In this document: positions 1-7,519 of the stretch, piece by piece
How the letters are laid out: every line of letters begins with the position of its first letter
Numbering within the stretch: the stretch's first letter is position 1
Origin: CAVPRW01 sp046727435 [NCBI: bacterium]
GTDB lineage: Bacteria; Tectomicrobia; Entotheonellia; J063
NCBI GenBank assembly: GCA_046727435.1
Contig: JBKPCR010000235.1
Span: 1 to 28,737 of the forward strand
Length of the DNA stretch: 28,737 nucleotides
Reading direction: 5' to 3'
Made by a program: the position numbers and the translations under genes
The notes under the pieces: model-generated
Told to the model about the DNA's origin: nothing
Seen by the model: only the letters and a program-made list of their open reading frames with translations
Database searches by the model: none

Positions 1-334
1 ATCCGACGGCGACTGCTCGAGTACCCCGGACACCCCAATAAGCCGCAAAGTTCGTGAAGAAGGTATAGGAATGGACCACTTCGGGTTCAAGTTGCCTCAC
101 CAAACGGCCAAAGGCTCTGAGTTTTGCGGCCGCCGAGGACACGTTGGGGAAAGCATATAGTGGGACATTGAGTGCCCAAATTCTAGGCACATAGACATCC
201 GCCTCAGAAAAGTTCCATACGGCCACCGCCGGCCGGTAGCGCCCTCGATCCATAGCTTGGAGCAGGTAACAAAGCTGTCGTTCCAATCCACCCGAACTCA
301 ACTGACCAACTAGATAAAGAAAGTGACTGCTCAT
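1..334 (-). CDS. Glycosyltransferase family 4, 5' part only (runs off left edge)
   Basis: The minus-strand frame is open from an ATG at 334 to the window edge, about 111 codons with no stop. The product begins MSSHFLYLVGQLSSGGLERQ. The GGLERQL motif near residues 13-19, followed by alternating hydrophobic strands and helices with VVHSYTFF near residue 87, is typical of the N-terminal Rossmann domain of GT4 (GT-B fold) enzymes, which transfer sugars from nucleotide-sugar donors at the cytoplasmic membrane. The start is supported by GGAAG five bases upstream; an in-frame ATG eight codons earlier lacks such a site. The C-terminal donor-binding domain with the E-x7-E motif would lie outside the window, so donor and acceptor cannot be inferred. 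It is divergent from the plus-strand methyltransferase at 716. Confidence 0.8.
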   Translation of the reverse strand, partial: MSSHFLYLVGQLSSGGLERQLCYLLQAMDRGRYRPAVAVWNFSEADVYVPRIWALNVPLYAFPNVSSAAAKLRAFGRLVRQLEPEVVHSYTFFTNFAAYWGVRGTRAVAVG

Positions 335-715
335 AAGGTCTTCCGACAAATTTTTCATAACAAAGGTAAATGTCTCTCAAGTCTTTAATAGGATGTGATT
401 TGGGAACAATCGCTTCTGTAGAGACCAGGAGAGGTCTGTCTATGACGCATCCTATCCTAAGGGGTACCTCTGACAAATCCATGATATAGTTGGCGGCAGG
501 TCGTTTGTAAGGATACATAGGACCATAACCCAGGATTACTTAGAGTCCTATCCCAGAAGGGTGTTAGCAGCCCCTTATAGAGCCATTTTACATGCCTAGT
601 GGGATAGGATCTTATCTGCCTGTGCTGCGCCCGTCGAGCTCCCGACCGTTGAGGCTTCCCTGCCGCCGGTGGTGAGTCTACGACGCTTCTTGGGAGGTTA
701 AGATGGAGGTCTACA
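335..715. other. Divergent intergenic region with repeated TCCTATCC octamer
   Basis: These 381 bases separate the minus-strand GT4 (start 334) from the plus-strand methyltransferase (start 716). I see no convincing gene. Open frames here either overlap the GT4 in another frame or resemble no known family. The octamer TCCTATCC occurs at 450-457 and 546-553, and its reverse complement GGATAGGA at 602-609; a partial match lies near 388-395. These could be sites for a regulator acting on the two divergent genes, but that is inference. No clear -35/-10 pair was found on either strand. Confidence 0.4.
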
Positions 716-1462
716 ATGCCGACATGGGATATTCGCCAAATTGCCCTCTGTGAAGCCAAAGGTATTGCCGTCCCCAAGGATGCCCGCATTCTCGACTATG
801 GGTGCGGGGCTGGGCGCCGCGTGTATGAACTTCTCGACGCCGGCTACCCACAGGCCGAGGGGTACGATGTAGTGGACTATCTGACCCTGCGGGATCCGGC
901 CGACCGTGCCCGATTCCACATTGGGCCGGATGGCCATGTCCCCGTACCCGATGCCACGTTTGATTTTGTGCTTTCTGATCAGGTGTTTGAGCACGTCCTG
1001 GACCAGCCTGCCGCCTTCCGGGAGATCGTGCGCATTTTAAAGCCCGGCGGTGTCAGCGTGCATGTGATCCCCGCCAAATGGCAACTGATCGAGCCCCATA
1101 TCAAGGTGCCCTTGGGGGGCCTAAGGCCTTTCAAGCGCAGCCCCTGGTATCTCCTGTGGGCCGCTCTGGGGATTCGCAACCAATACCAGCAAGGCCTGAA
1201 CGCCCGCGAGGTCGCCCGCCGCAACTACAAGTATGCACATACCGAGCTGAATTATTGGAGCTGTCGTGAGTACCGGCACCTCTTCAGCACCCTGCCCATC
1301 AGCTGGAGCTGGGAAGAGGTGGCGTATATGCAGGCGAGTTATAAGCCACGAATTCTGCAGCTGGCGCGTGTGGCGCAGCGGGTGCCGCTCCTTACCAGCC
1401 TGATTCGCACATGTTTGGTGCGGGTGCTGATGTTCCGCAAAACCTCGAGCCGGGCCATCTAG
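716..1462 (+). CDS. Class I SAM-dependent methyltransferase
   Basis: The 248-residue protein carries the SAM-binding motif I as ILDYGCGAG (about residues 25-33), an acidic residue after the second strand (GYDVVDY, near residue 49), and a motif IV-like FDFVLSDQVFEHV followed by ILKPGG, the usual layout of Methyltransf_11/25 proteins. In a polysaccharide locus it most likely methylates a sugar or a lipid-linked intermediate; the acceptor cannot be read from sequence. The ATG is chosen because GGAGGT sits five bases upstream. It is the only plus-strand gene in the window. Its stop is only 11 bases from the convergent stop of the membrane protein at 1474, leaving no room for a separate terminator. 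Confidence 0.87.
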   Translation: MPTWDIRQIALCEAKGIAVPKDARILDYGCGAGRRVYELLDAGYPQAEGYDVVDYLTLRDPADRARFHIGPDGHVPVPDATFDFVLSDQVFEHVLDQPAAFREIVRILKPGGVSVHVIPAKWQLIEPHIKVPLGGLRPFKRSPWYLLWAALGIRNQYQQGLNAREVARRNYKYAHTELNYWSCREYRHLFSTLPISWSWEEVAYMQASYKPRILQLARVAQRVPLLTSLIRTCLVRVLMFRKTSSRAI

Positions 1463-1473
1463 GTCCGCTGACC

Positions 1474-2958
1474 TCACAGGGATCGTGCCCCCGCCTCCAG
1501 CGCGCTATAGCTCTGTCTTTTTTCAAAGACCATCTTGGCGCATCTAATGGAGCGACGGTATAAATCAGTACCAAGAAAAGCCATAAGAGCGATCAATCCA
1601 TCGGTAGGAACTCGATACCTTGGATCCCCGGTTTCAAAGAAACTTGAAATGAGGGCAGTATAAATCACAATAGTACCGGCCAAAATGTATACGTAGCCCT
1701 GCAGTTGGCTCAAAGTAAGCTCCTTAAGAAGTGTGCTGTCGCTTCGTGCTACAGATTGCTTATACGTCATCATATACGGGAGCCCACCAATGAGCACCAC
1801 CAGCGTTAGAACGAAGACACCCATTAGACAAAAATGGATAGCTGCCCAAAGCAGTTGAATGAAACGTGAATTGATGTTCGCTAATATGGTCGATGAAGGA
1901 AACCAATAAACGGAAAAAGCACGAGAGACGTCAGAAAGATATTCGAGAGGAGCTTTACGAATGAGCAACAAGTTGATGCGTAGAAGGTACTTTGCTAATT
2001 GGGGCCCCTGAAGTCCAGTAATCTCGGCAAGCTCCTGTGTCACGCCAGGACTTGATAGATATGCGTATCCTGTATGCGGACCACCACGAGCGACCAGATC
2101 AGCATCTCTGGCTCTTATAAGTGCTTCTCGTATTGTAGCATATTCATCTGGCAATCGCTCAATAGCCCGTGCGGTTCTTGTACTCAGAGTTGCGGAATCG
2201 ACTGGCGCTATAAGACTAAGACCGAAATGGTCGAATTTGAGGTAATTTAAGAAGGCATAACCACCTATTAGTATAATGGAGGCACAGATCAATATGAGGA
2301 TCGCCTTAATCCTATATTTGGGCGTAGCAGCAGACCCACTAAACAGGAAAGGTCCTATAAGGAGACTGCCCGTCATGGCAAAAGCAAGAGCTTGGTAAGT
2401 TGGACGAGTGAGACCAGCATAGGCAATCGTTAGGGCAGATATTAGAAGCCATATTGTTTTGCAAGTGAGAGACCAGAAGACAAAGCTGCCGAATCCTACT
2501 ACCAGCATGAATTCGGTTAGATTTTCGGTGAGCACATATGCAGCGGGCTCTACGTAGGGTGGCAGGAGGAGTAATAAACCGAACAGACTGAGCATCGTCT
2601 CCGTTAGGCCCATGGAATGCAGAACGCTGGCAAGTATCCATATTGATGCGAAATGCAGCAACAAAGAGAAAAAAAATAAAGTGCGATTTGGTACTGCACT
2701 AGAGGCAGTGATCAAAAGACGAAGAGTATAACCGGGAGGTCGATAGTTTAGATGGTCGATACGAAAATCTACAAGATCTGCAGCGGTTGCTAAATATCCT
2801 CCTGAATCACTTGCCATCACTGGTGCTTGTGGCCACAATGTGATATATACCAAAAAGGCTACAGCAAAGAGGAATGCATAGAGCACAGCCGTTGGAATTG
2901 GCAGGCCAGCAACAGTCTGATGCTTTTGTTGGAAGAGCGAAGAGTTTATCCACATCAT
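1474..2958 (-). CDS. Multi-pass membrane protein, probable GT-C glycosyltransferase
   Basis: This 494-residue protein has about ten strongly hydrophobic segments, the first near residues 21-42. A short extracytoplasmic loop follows with MASDSGGYLATAADL (about residues 48-62) and NYRPPGYTLRLLI. An acidic residue in the first loop followed by a Pro-Pro-Gly-Tyr stretch is the pattern of GT-C enzymes (PMT/ArnT-like) that use polyprenyl-phosphate sugars on the periplasmic face. A large soluble loop (about residues 245-320) lies between hydrophobic blocks. Family assignment rests on topology and the DSGGY loop, so membrane-bound transferase is an inference. The start is one of two adjacent ATGs and neither has a strong ribosome binding site. 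The gene is visibly more AT-rich than most neighbours. It lies 75 bases after the Wzy-like gene. Confidence 0.65.
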   Translation of the reverse strand: MMWINSSLFQQKHQTVAGLPIPTAVLYAFLFAVAFLVYITLWPQAPVMASDSGGYLATAADLVDFRIDHLNYRPPGYTLRLLITASSAVPNRTLFFFSLLLHFASIWILASVLHSMGLTETMLSLFGLLLLLPPYVEPAAYVLTENLTEFMLVVGFGSFVFWSLTCKTIWLLISALTIAYAGLTRPTYQALAFAMTGSLLIGPFLFSGSAATPKYRIKAILILICASIILIGGYAFLNYLKFDHFGLSLIAPVDSATLSTRTARAIERLPDEYATIREALIRARDADLVARGGPHTGYAYLSSPGVTQELAEITGLQGPQLAKYLLRINLLLIRKAPLEYLSDVSRAFSVYWFPSSTILANINSRFIQLLWAAIHFCLMGVFVLTLVVLIGGLPYMMTYKQSVARSDSTLLKELTLSQLQGYVYILAGTIVIYTALISSFFETGDPRYRVPTDGLIALMAFLGTDLYRRSIRCAKMVFEKRQSYSALEAGARSL

Positions 2959-3033
2959 CTTATTGGCTATTAGAAATTTCTCTTCTCACGACGTTGTACG
3001 GACCCTATCGTCTCTACTTTCGATGGAAAAAAA

Positions 3034-4323
3034 TCAGAGCCGATAGTGCGCGATATAAGGTCTAGCTTTAGCATCGTGTCCAAAGCGTTGAGCCGCCTGA
3101 GGCCGTCCAAAGCGGCGCACGACAAGGCGTCGTACTTCATAAGGGGTGTTTGGTGCCATGGCGGCACAGAGCGTAACGATGCCCCAGGGTGTCATGAATC
3201 CCAAGTCGCCGAACAGTATGGTCACGAAAGTATAAACCAATAAAGGGAGTCGAAAGGGACCATCGGCCAACCCTTTACCATACGAGACGGCGTTCCGAGC
3301 CGCCCTGATCCACCAGGCCACGAAAAACGCCAACGGAACGACTCCAGACGATAGCGCGAACCAGATAAAACTATTGTGGGGCGCGATTACCTTATGGCTG
3401 GTTGGCACATATAAGTTAATGTTGGCCGCCCCAACACCTAGCAGTGGTGAGCTGAGGTAGCGCTCAATCGCCAGCGGCCACACAAGAAAGCGACCGGTTT
3501 CCTCTGTGCCGCGTGCAGAATAGCGAGATATGCTCTGGTCAAATAGCCCAAAGTTGTAAATGATCCCGCTCAAGATGATGAAGACCAGAAGTGGTACGAA
3601 GCCACGCCTGAGAAGGCCACGAAGGGCGATAGTGATCCCGATTGCAGTTCCCAACAATGCCCCGCGGCTGACACTGAGACCTACTATATACAGGCACCCA
3701 ACCGCAGCTAAGCTCGCGGCCACGCGCACCCCATGGCGTCTGGTTTCAACGCTAACGATAGTGAAATAAAGGCAGCAGAACCCAAACCAACCACCCAGGC
3801 CATTGGAATTATTAAAATCCCCCGATACCATTGAGTCCACGGCTGCTCGCTCATCCGTGGTCCCTATAGTCGCGCCCTTCAACATCAGATATGGCAGTGT
3901 TGTAAGTCCCATAACGAACAGCGCAAGAGCACATCGACGCAAAAATCCCCGGCGCAGGTAAAGCGACTGGATAATAATGAGTGTTAGAATCCATGTGATG
4001 AAAGCTCGAGAAATCCCTTCCCTTATAGACGAACCGTGTACCGTAAGTTCCACTAGCAGAAAGGAGATTGCGCATGCGAGCGGTAATCGAAGGGGTGCAA
4101 ACACAGCAGTTCCCTGCGGCTCCAGTCGGATAACACAGAACCCAGCTAACACCAGCAGCATCCCACCAGCAAGCATTGGCACTAAAAGTCCTAATCCAGG
4201 CGCCAGCATGCTATAGAAGAGAAGTGCATAGTAAGTATACTCAACTATACGTGGAGGGGCCGCACTCGCATAGCTCCCGACGCGGAGGACCTTTGGATGC
4301 CGAGGCTGTTGGGGTGTAGTCAT
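3034..4323 (-). CDS. O-antigen ligase / Wzy-type polymerase family protein
   Basis: The 429-residue integral membrane protein has about ten to twelve hydrophobic segments and the Wzy_C (O-antigen ligase) domain signature. It shows SVSRGALLG (about residues 218-225), then in the large periplasmic loop ETGRFLVWPLAIE followed by PLLGVGAAN and APHNSF (near residues 275-320). Members either polymerise undecaprenyl-linked repeat units (Wzy) or ligate polymer to lipid A core (WaaL); sequence alone does not separate these. In this locus, which also has Wzc and Wza, a polymerase role is more likely. I prefer the ATG at 4323, with GGAG seven bases upstream, over a TTG 69 bases earlier. It follows the epimerase gene by about 127 bases on the same strand. 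Confidence 0.82.
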   Translation of the reverse strand: MTTPQQPRHPKVLRVGSYASAAPPRIVEYTYYALLFYSMLAPGLGLLVPMLAGGMLLVLAGFCVIRLEPQGTAVFAPLRLPLACAISFLLVELTVHGSSIREGISRAFITWILTLIIIQSLYLRRGFLRRCALALFVMGLTTLPYLMLKGATIGTTDERAAVDSMVSGDFNNSNGLGGWFGFCCLYFTIVSVETRRHGVRVAASLAAVGCLYIVGLSVSRGALLGTAIGITIALRGLLRRGFVPLLVFIILSGIIYNFGLFDQSISRYSARGTEETGRFLVWPLAIERYLSSPLLGVGAANINLYVPTSHKVIAPHNSFIWFALSSGVVPLAFFVAWWIRAARNAVSYGKGLADGPFRLPLLVYTFVTILFGDLGFMTPWGIVTLCAAMAPNTPYEVRRLVVRRFGRPQAAQRFGHDAKARPYIAHYRL

Positions 4324-4450
4324 ACCTTTGCTCCAGAATACGACGCAATGATCTTTGGTGGCAACTTGATCCTCCAAGGGTAAGGAATACAATTATCCTT
4401 TGCGTCGATGTCAACAGAACACTTCCGAGGGCCACATACGGAGGGGAACA

Positions 4451-5452
4451 TCATGGGATTTCTCGACCGCGATAGTATGCGATGGTATCATCCAGAATCC
4501 TGTCCAGATCCATGCGTGGGGCATAGCCGATCAAGCTCTTCAGCTTTGCGGTAGAGGGCACACGCCGATGCATGTCTTCGAAGTCACTCGGATAGACCTC
4601 GCTGTAGGCGATGAGTTTGATCTCAGAGGTACTCCCTACCTTGATCTTCACCCGCTCGGCGAGCTCCAGGATGGACACCTCTTCAGCTCCGCCAATGTTG
4701 ACTACCTCACCCACGGCCTCGGGAGTGTCGATCAGCTTCAATACCGCCGCTGTGACGTCTTGCACGTGCGTGAACGTCCGTGTCTGCGTGCCATCTCCAT
4801 AGACAGTAATGGGCTCGTGCGCCAGCGCTTGTTTCACAAAACGCGGTACCACCATGCCATAGCGCCATGTTTGGCGCGGCCCTACAGTGTTGAAAAAGCG
4901 GACGATGAGCACCGGCAGCTTGGTGGTCCGGTGATACGCCAGGGCAGTGAGTTCGTCTATGAGCTTGGACGCAGCATAACTCCAACGGGATTTGGTGGAC
5001 GGGCCGTACACGCAGTAGTCCGTTTCCTTCAATGGCGCATGGTTTTGCCTCCCGTAGACCTCTGAAGTGGAAGCGATCAGCACCTTTTTCTTGAACTTGT
5101 TGCATAACTCCAGGACGACATCGGTGCCGCGGACATTGGTGAAAATGGAGGTCAGGGGATTGTCCAAGATATACTGGACCCCCACTGCGGCCGCCAAATG
5201 TATGACCACATCACAGATGCCTACCAGCTCCAATGTTTTTTCGTAGTGCAGCACCGAGTCAACGGTAATGAATAAACGCTCCCCGTACGCGCTGTGCTCC
5301 TGGAGATGGCGAATGTTCTCCAGGGTACCGGTCGACAGGTCATCAAGGATGTATACTTCGTCCCCACGCGCCAAAGACGCTTCAGCGATGTGGGAACCAA
5401 TGAACCCGGCGCCGCCAGTGATCAGGACTTTCATACGTGGCAGTGTTTGCAT
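4451..5452 (-). CDS. NAD-dependent nucleotide-sugar epimerase/dehydratase (extended SDR)
   Basis: The 333-residue protein has the full extended short-chain dehydrogenase layout: GGAGFIGSH at about residues 13-21 for NAD binding, DDLSTG after the second strand, STSEVYG near 128-134 with the catalytic Ser/Thr region, YAASK at 159-163 with the catalytic Tyr and Lys, and RFFNTVGPRQ and DGTQTRTFTHVQD for nucleotide-sugar binding. It is closest in style to UDP-glucose 4-epimerase-like and UDP-glucuronate-processing enzymes; the exact substrate is not determined here. The ATG at 5452 lies two bases after the stop of the upstream GT4, and AAAGGG at the end of that gene serves as ribosome binding site, so the two are probably translationally coupled. 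A longer in-frame start would overlap the GT4 coding region and is rejected. Confidence 0.87.
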   Translation of the reverse strand: MQTLPRMKVLITGGAGFIGSHIAEASLARGDEVYILDDLSTGTLENIRHLQEHSAYGERLFITVDSVLHYEKTLELVGICDVVIHLAAAVGVQYILDNPLTSIFTNVRGTDVVLELCNKFKKKVLIASTSEVYGRQNHAPLKETDYCVYGPSTKSRWSYAASKLIDELTALAYHRTTKLPVLIVRFFNTVGPRQTWRYGMVVPRFVKQALAHEPITVYGDGTQTRTFTHVQDVTAAVLKLIDTPEAVGEVVNIGGAEEVSILELAERVKIKVGSTSEIKLIAYSEVYPSDFEDMHRRVPSTAKLKSLIGYAPRMDLDRILDDTIAYYRGREIP

Positions 5453-5454
5453 AA

Positions 5455-6642
5455 TTACCCTTTCACACCGAGATGTGAGGTAATGATCCATTCCAAACGC
5501 TCGGCGGTTGCCGCCCAACTAAAGCGCCCCCGCACATAGCGTGAGCCAATATGCCCACGCGCTTTTATCTCAGGGGGGTTTTTGAAGACGCTCTGTAGGC
5601 ATGCCCTCAGTGCAGAGACGGAGTTTGGCTCGAAGAGCCATCCAGCACCCGTCTCTACCAACATCCTATTCCCCCCGATATCGGACGCAAGGGAGGGAAC
5701 GCCGCAGGCCATCGCTTCGAGGATTACGTTTGGGAAGTTTTCGTATCGACTGGGTACCACTATGGCGTCCATAGCACGGTACCACTCAGGAAGTCGCTCA
5801 TGTTCTACTCCAGGTTCTATATGCACTAATCCACGGGCAAGCTCTTGCGCTAAAATGGTACGCATGTTTTTATCCGCTTCCCCACTGCCAACTATGAGAA
5901 ATCTTGTGTTCACTGCGCTCTGCGCGAACTCATGGAAGGCGGACGCGAGGAGATCTGCTCCCTTCAAGTGAGTCAGCCGGCCGACATAACCCACCACCTG
6001 GTGCTGCTCCGTCCATCCCAGAGCTGAACGGACCGAGCTAGGCCCGGGTACGAAGCGCTGCTCATCGAGGCCATTGGGGAGCTCGATGGCATAATCACCA
6101 AGAAATGTACAAATGCGGGCCAGCGCGTCTCCGTGCGCGCACACCACATGCGCCTCATGTAAGACAGGCGCGAGCTCAGCTGTGACCGGCCCAGGCAAAT
6201 ACAATACTGTCGGCCGGTATGGTGCAACCTTGCTGGCCAAGATTGGGTCACCATGCACGTACACAGCATCGAAATCTTCCCAACGGCGCGCGAACTCGCG
6301 CTCGACTCGGAGCTGGAAGCGTCGCTTGTGCCAAGCGAAAGAGCGCCAGGCAAGCGCTTCCTGAAGCCGGTCCCATTTCGTCCGGAACCAGATATTCTCA
6401 CGCATGTAACGACTGACCGACGAGAGGGTCGCTTGTCCCAGGGTACTCGACCACCAACCAGGGATCGGGATCGGCTCGATAAGCGGTGGTAGAGGTAGCG
6501 GATACTTCCCCCTCCGGTCCGCGACGAAGGCCGCCGCAACGCGATGGCCACGCTTAGCGAAGGCATGAAATACATACCTACTGAAAGTCTCTCCCCCGCC
6601 TCGCAGGACACCGAGTTCCGACTGGAGCACAAGCAATTTCAT
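5455..6642 (-). CDS. Glycosyltransferase family 4
   Basis: The 395-residue protein has the two-domain GT-B layout of GT4 enzymes. The glycine-rich acceptor-domain motif is LRGGGETF (about residues 13-20). The C-terminal domain begins with VVGYVGRLTHLKGADLL (near 217-232). The donor-binding E-x7-E motif is ENFPNVILE (301-309), followed by AMACGVP. It should transfer a sugar from a nucleotide donor onto the lipid-linked repeat unit; donor and linkage cannot be told. The start ATG is followed by a typical hydrophobic first strand (MKLLVLQSEL). The 19-bp inverted-repeat element lies just upstream of the start, and the epimerase gene follows after only two bases. Confidence 0.9.
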   Translation of the reverse strand: MKLLVLQSELGVLRGGGETFSRYVFHAFAKRGHRVAAAFVADRRGKYPLPLPPLIEPIPIPGWWSSTLGQATLSSVSRYMRENIWFRTKWDRLQEALAWRSFAWHKRRFQLRVEREFARRWEDFDAVYVHGDPILASKVAPYRPTVLYLPGPVTAELAPVLHEAHVVCAHGDALARICTFLGDYAIELPNGLDEQRFVPGPSSVRSALGWTEQHQVVGYVGRLTHLKGADLLASAFHEFAQSAVNTRFLIVGSGEADKNMRTILAQELARGLVHIEPGVEHERLPEWYRAMDAIVVPSRYENFPNVILEAMACGVPSLASDIGGNRMLVETGAGWLFEPNSVSALRACLQSVFKNPPEIKARGHIGSRYVRGRFSWAATAERLEWIITSHLGVKG

Positions 6643-6661
6643 TGAATCTTTACCCCCGAGA

Positions 6662-6732
6662 GATGAGTTGCAAACACTGTGTGGTACTGACCCGGTTGCC
6701 AGGCAGAATCATTACAGTGTTTGCAACTCATC
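6662..6732. repeat. 71-bp element bounded by a perfect 19-bp inverted repeat
   Basis: The left arm GATGAGTTGCAAACACTGT (6662-6680) is matched exactly by its reverse complement at 6714-6732, with 33 bases between. It sits between the stop of the AT-rich methyltransferase (6758) and the start of the GT4 (6642). No run of T follows the stem on either strand, so it does not look like an intrinsic terminator. Perfect long arms with a short interior suggest a miniature transposable element, the two ends of a decayed insertion sequence, or an RNA hairpin in the intercistronic leader. I could not find flanking target duplications, and no second copy was noticed in the window. Confidence 0.75.
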
Positions 6733-6757
6733 GTCTGAACACGCCGTTATAGGGCCA

Positions 6758-7477
6758 CTACTCTACTTTTGTGGCGATACATTCGAAATGGGCACCTATC
6801 CAAAGCGGAGAGGTGGAAACGTGTCTAAATAGCTCGTATTGTGTGAATTTGCTCTTTTCCAAGATTCCTCTTAGTTCTTTATTCGTTATATAGAAAGTCT
6901 TCAATCTCTCTCTTAATTTGCCTTTCCACACTGATGGCAGCAATGGACATACTCTTTCTGCAATTCGCCTTTTCAAGGTCATGGCCTCAAATTTTGAAGA
7001 AACATCTACAGCGGTAAAAAAGAGTTTCCCTCCTGGTTTCAGTAATGAAAATAACTTGTTGCAAATATAGAGATCAAAAGGGGCAAGTTCTCCTAGTATT
7101 CCAATTGAATATATGAAGTCAAAGGAATCAGGGCTGATATGAAGGTCAAAGATATTCGCACATATCAAATTGACATGATCAGCACTTATTTTGTCGCTCT
7201 TAACAGGGTTACGAGCGTGCTTCAACATATTTAGGGCAATATCAATGCCGACCAGCCTCTCAACATGTTGAAGACAGTGAAAGTAGCGCCCAGTTCCGCA
7301 ACCAACATCAAGTACTGCAATCCTATAGCCGAAGGAACGGCTAATGTCAGCTATGGTCTTACAGATCCTTTTATAACTTTCACTCGCAATTTCTGCCTCG
7401 TCAGACTCCCTGTACATTGCTGAGTATGCTTCGTCGAGGACGATCTTTGCTTCATTCCCGATCCTTTGATAGTTCAT
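6758..7477 (-). CDS. Class I SAM-dependent methyltransferase, AT-rich
   Basis: The 239-residue protein carries SAM motif I as AVLDVGCGTGRYF (about residues 54-66), an acidic loop after strand two (LVGIDIALNML, near 75-85), a motif IV-like DFIYSIGILGEL, and LLKPGGKLFF. This is the methyltransferase 11/12 type fold. It probably methylates a sugar or terminal group of the glycan, but the acceptor is unknown. The gene is clearly richer in A and T than the GT4 genes on either side, which suggests separate acquisition. AGGA lies about ten bases before the ATG. The 19-bp inverted-repeat element lies directly downstream. Confidence 0.85.
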   Translation of the reverse strand: MNYQRIGNEAKIVLDEAYSAMYRESDEAEIASESYKRICKTIADISRSFGYRIAVLDVGCGTGRYFHCLQHVERLVGIDIALNMLKHARNPVKSDKISADHVNLICANIFDLHISPDSFDFIYSIGILGELAPFDLYICNKLFSLLKPGGKLFFTAVDVSSKFEAMTLKRRIAERVCPLLPSVWKGKLRERLKTFYITNKELRGILEKSKFTQYELFRHVSTSPLWIGAHFECIATKVE

Positions 7478-7519
7478 ATTTATTTATTCCTACCAAATGA
7501 TCAGTTCTTAACCTTATTA

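Noticed and set aside
204-518. Minus-strand 104-codon open frame upstream of the left-edge GT4
   Set aside because: Its 3' half overlaps the GT4 in another frame and its 5' half matches no family I know; the ribosome binding site is weak. A decayed gene cannot be excluded, but I cannot support it.
457-789. Minus-strand 110-codon open frame opposite the start of the methyltransferase
   Set aside because: No domain, low-complexity composition, and it overlaps the strong start region of the methyltransferase on the other strand.
4400-5065. Plus-strand 221-codon open frame
   Set aside because: It lies antisense to the well-supported epimerase, has no recognisable domain, and its composition mirrors the codons of the opposite strand.
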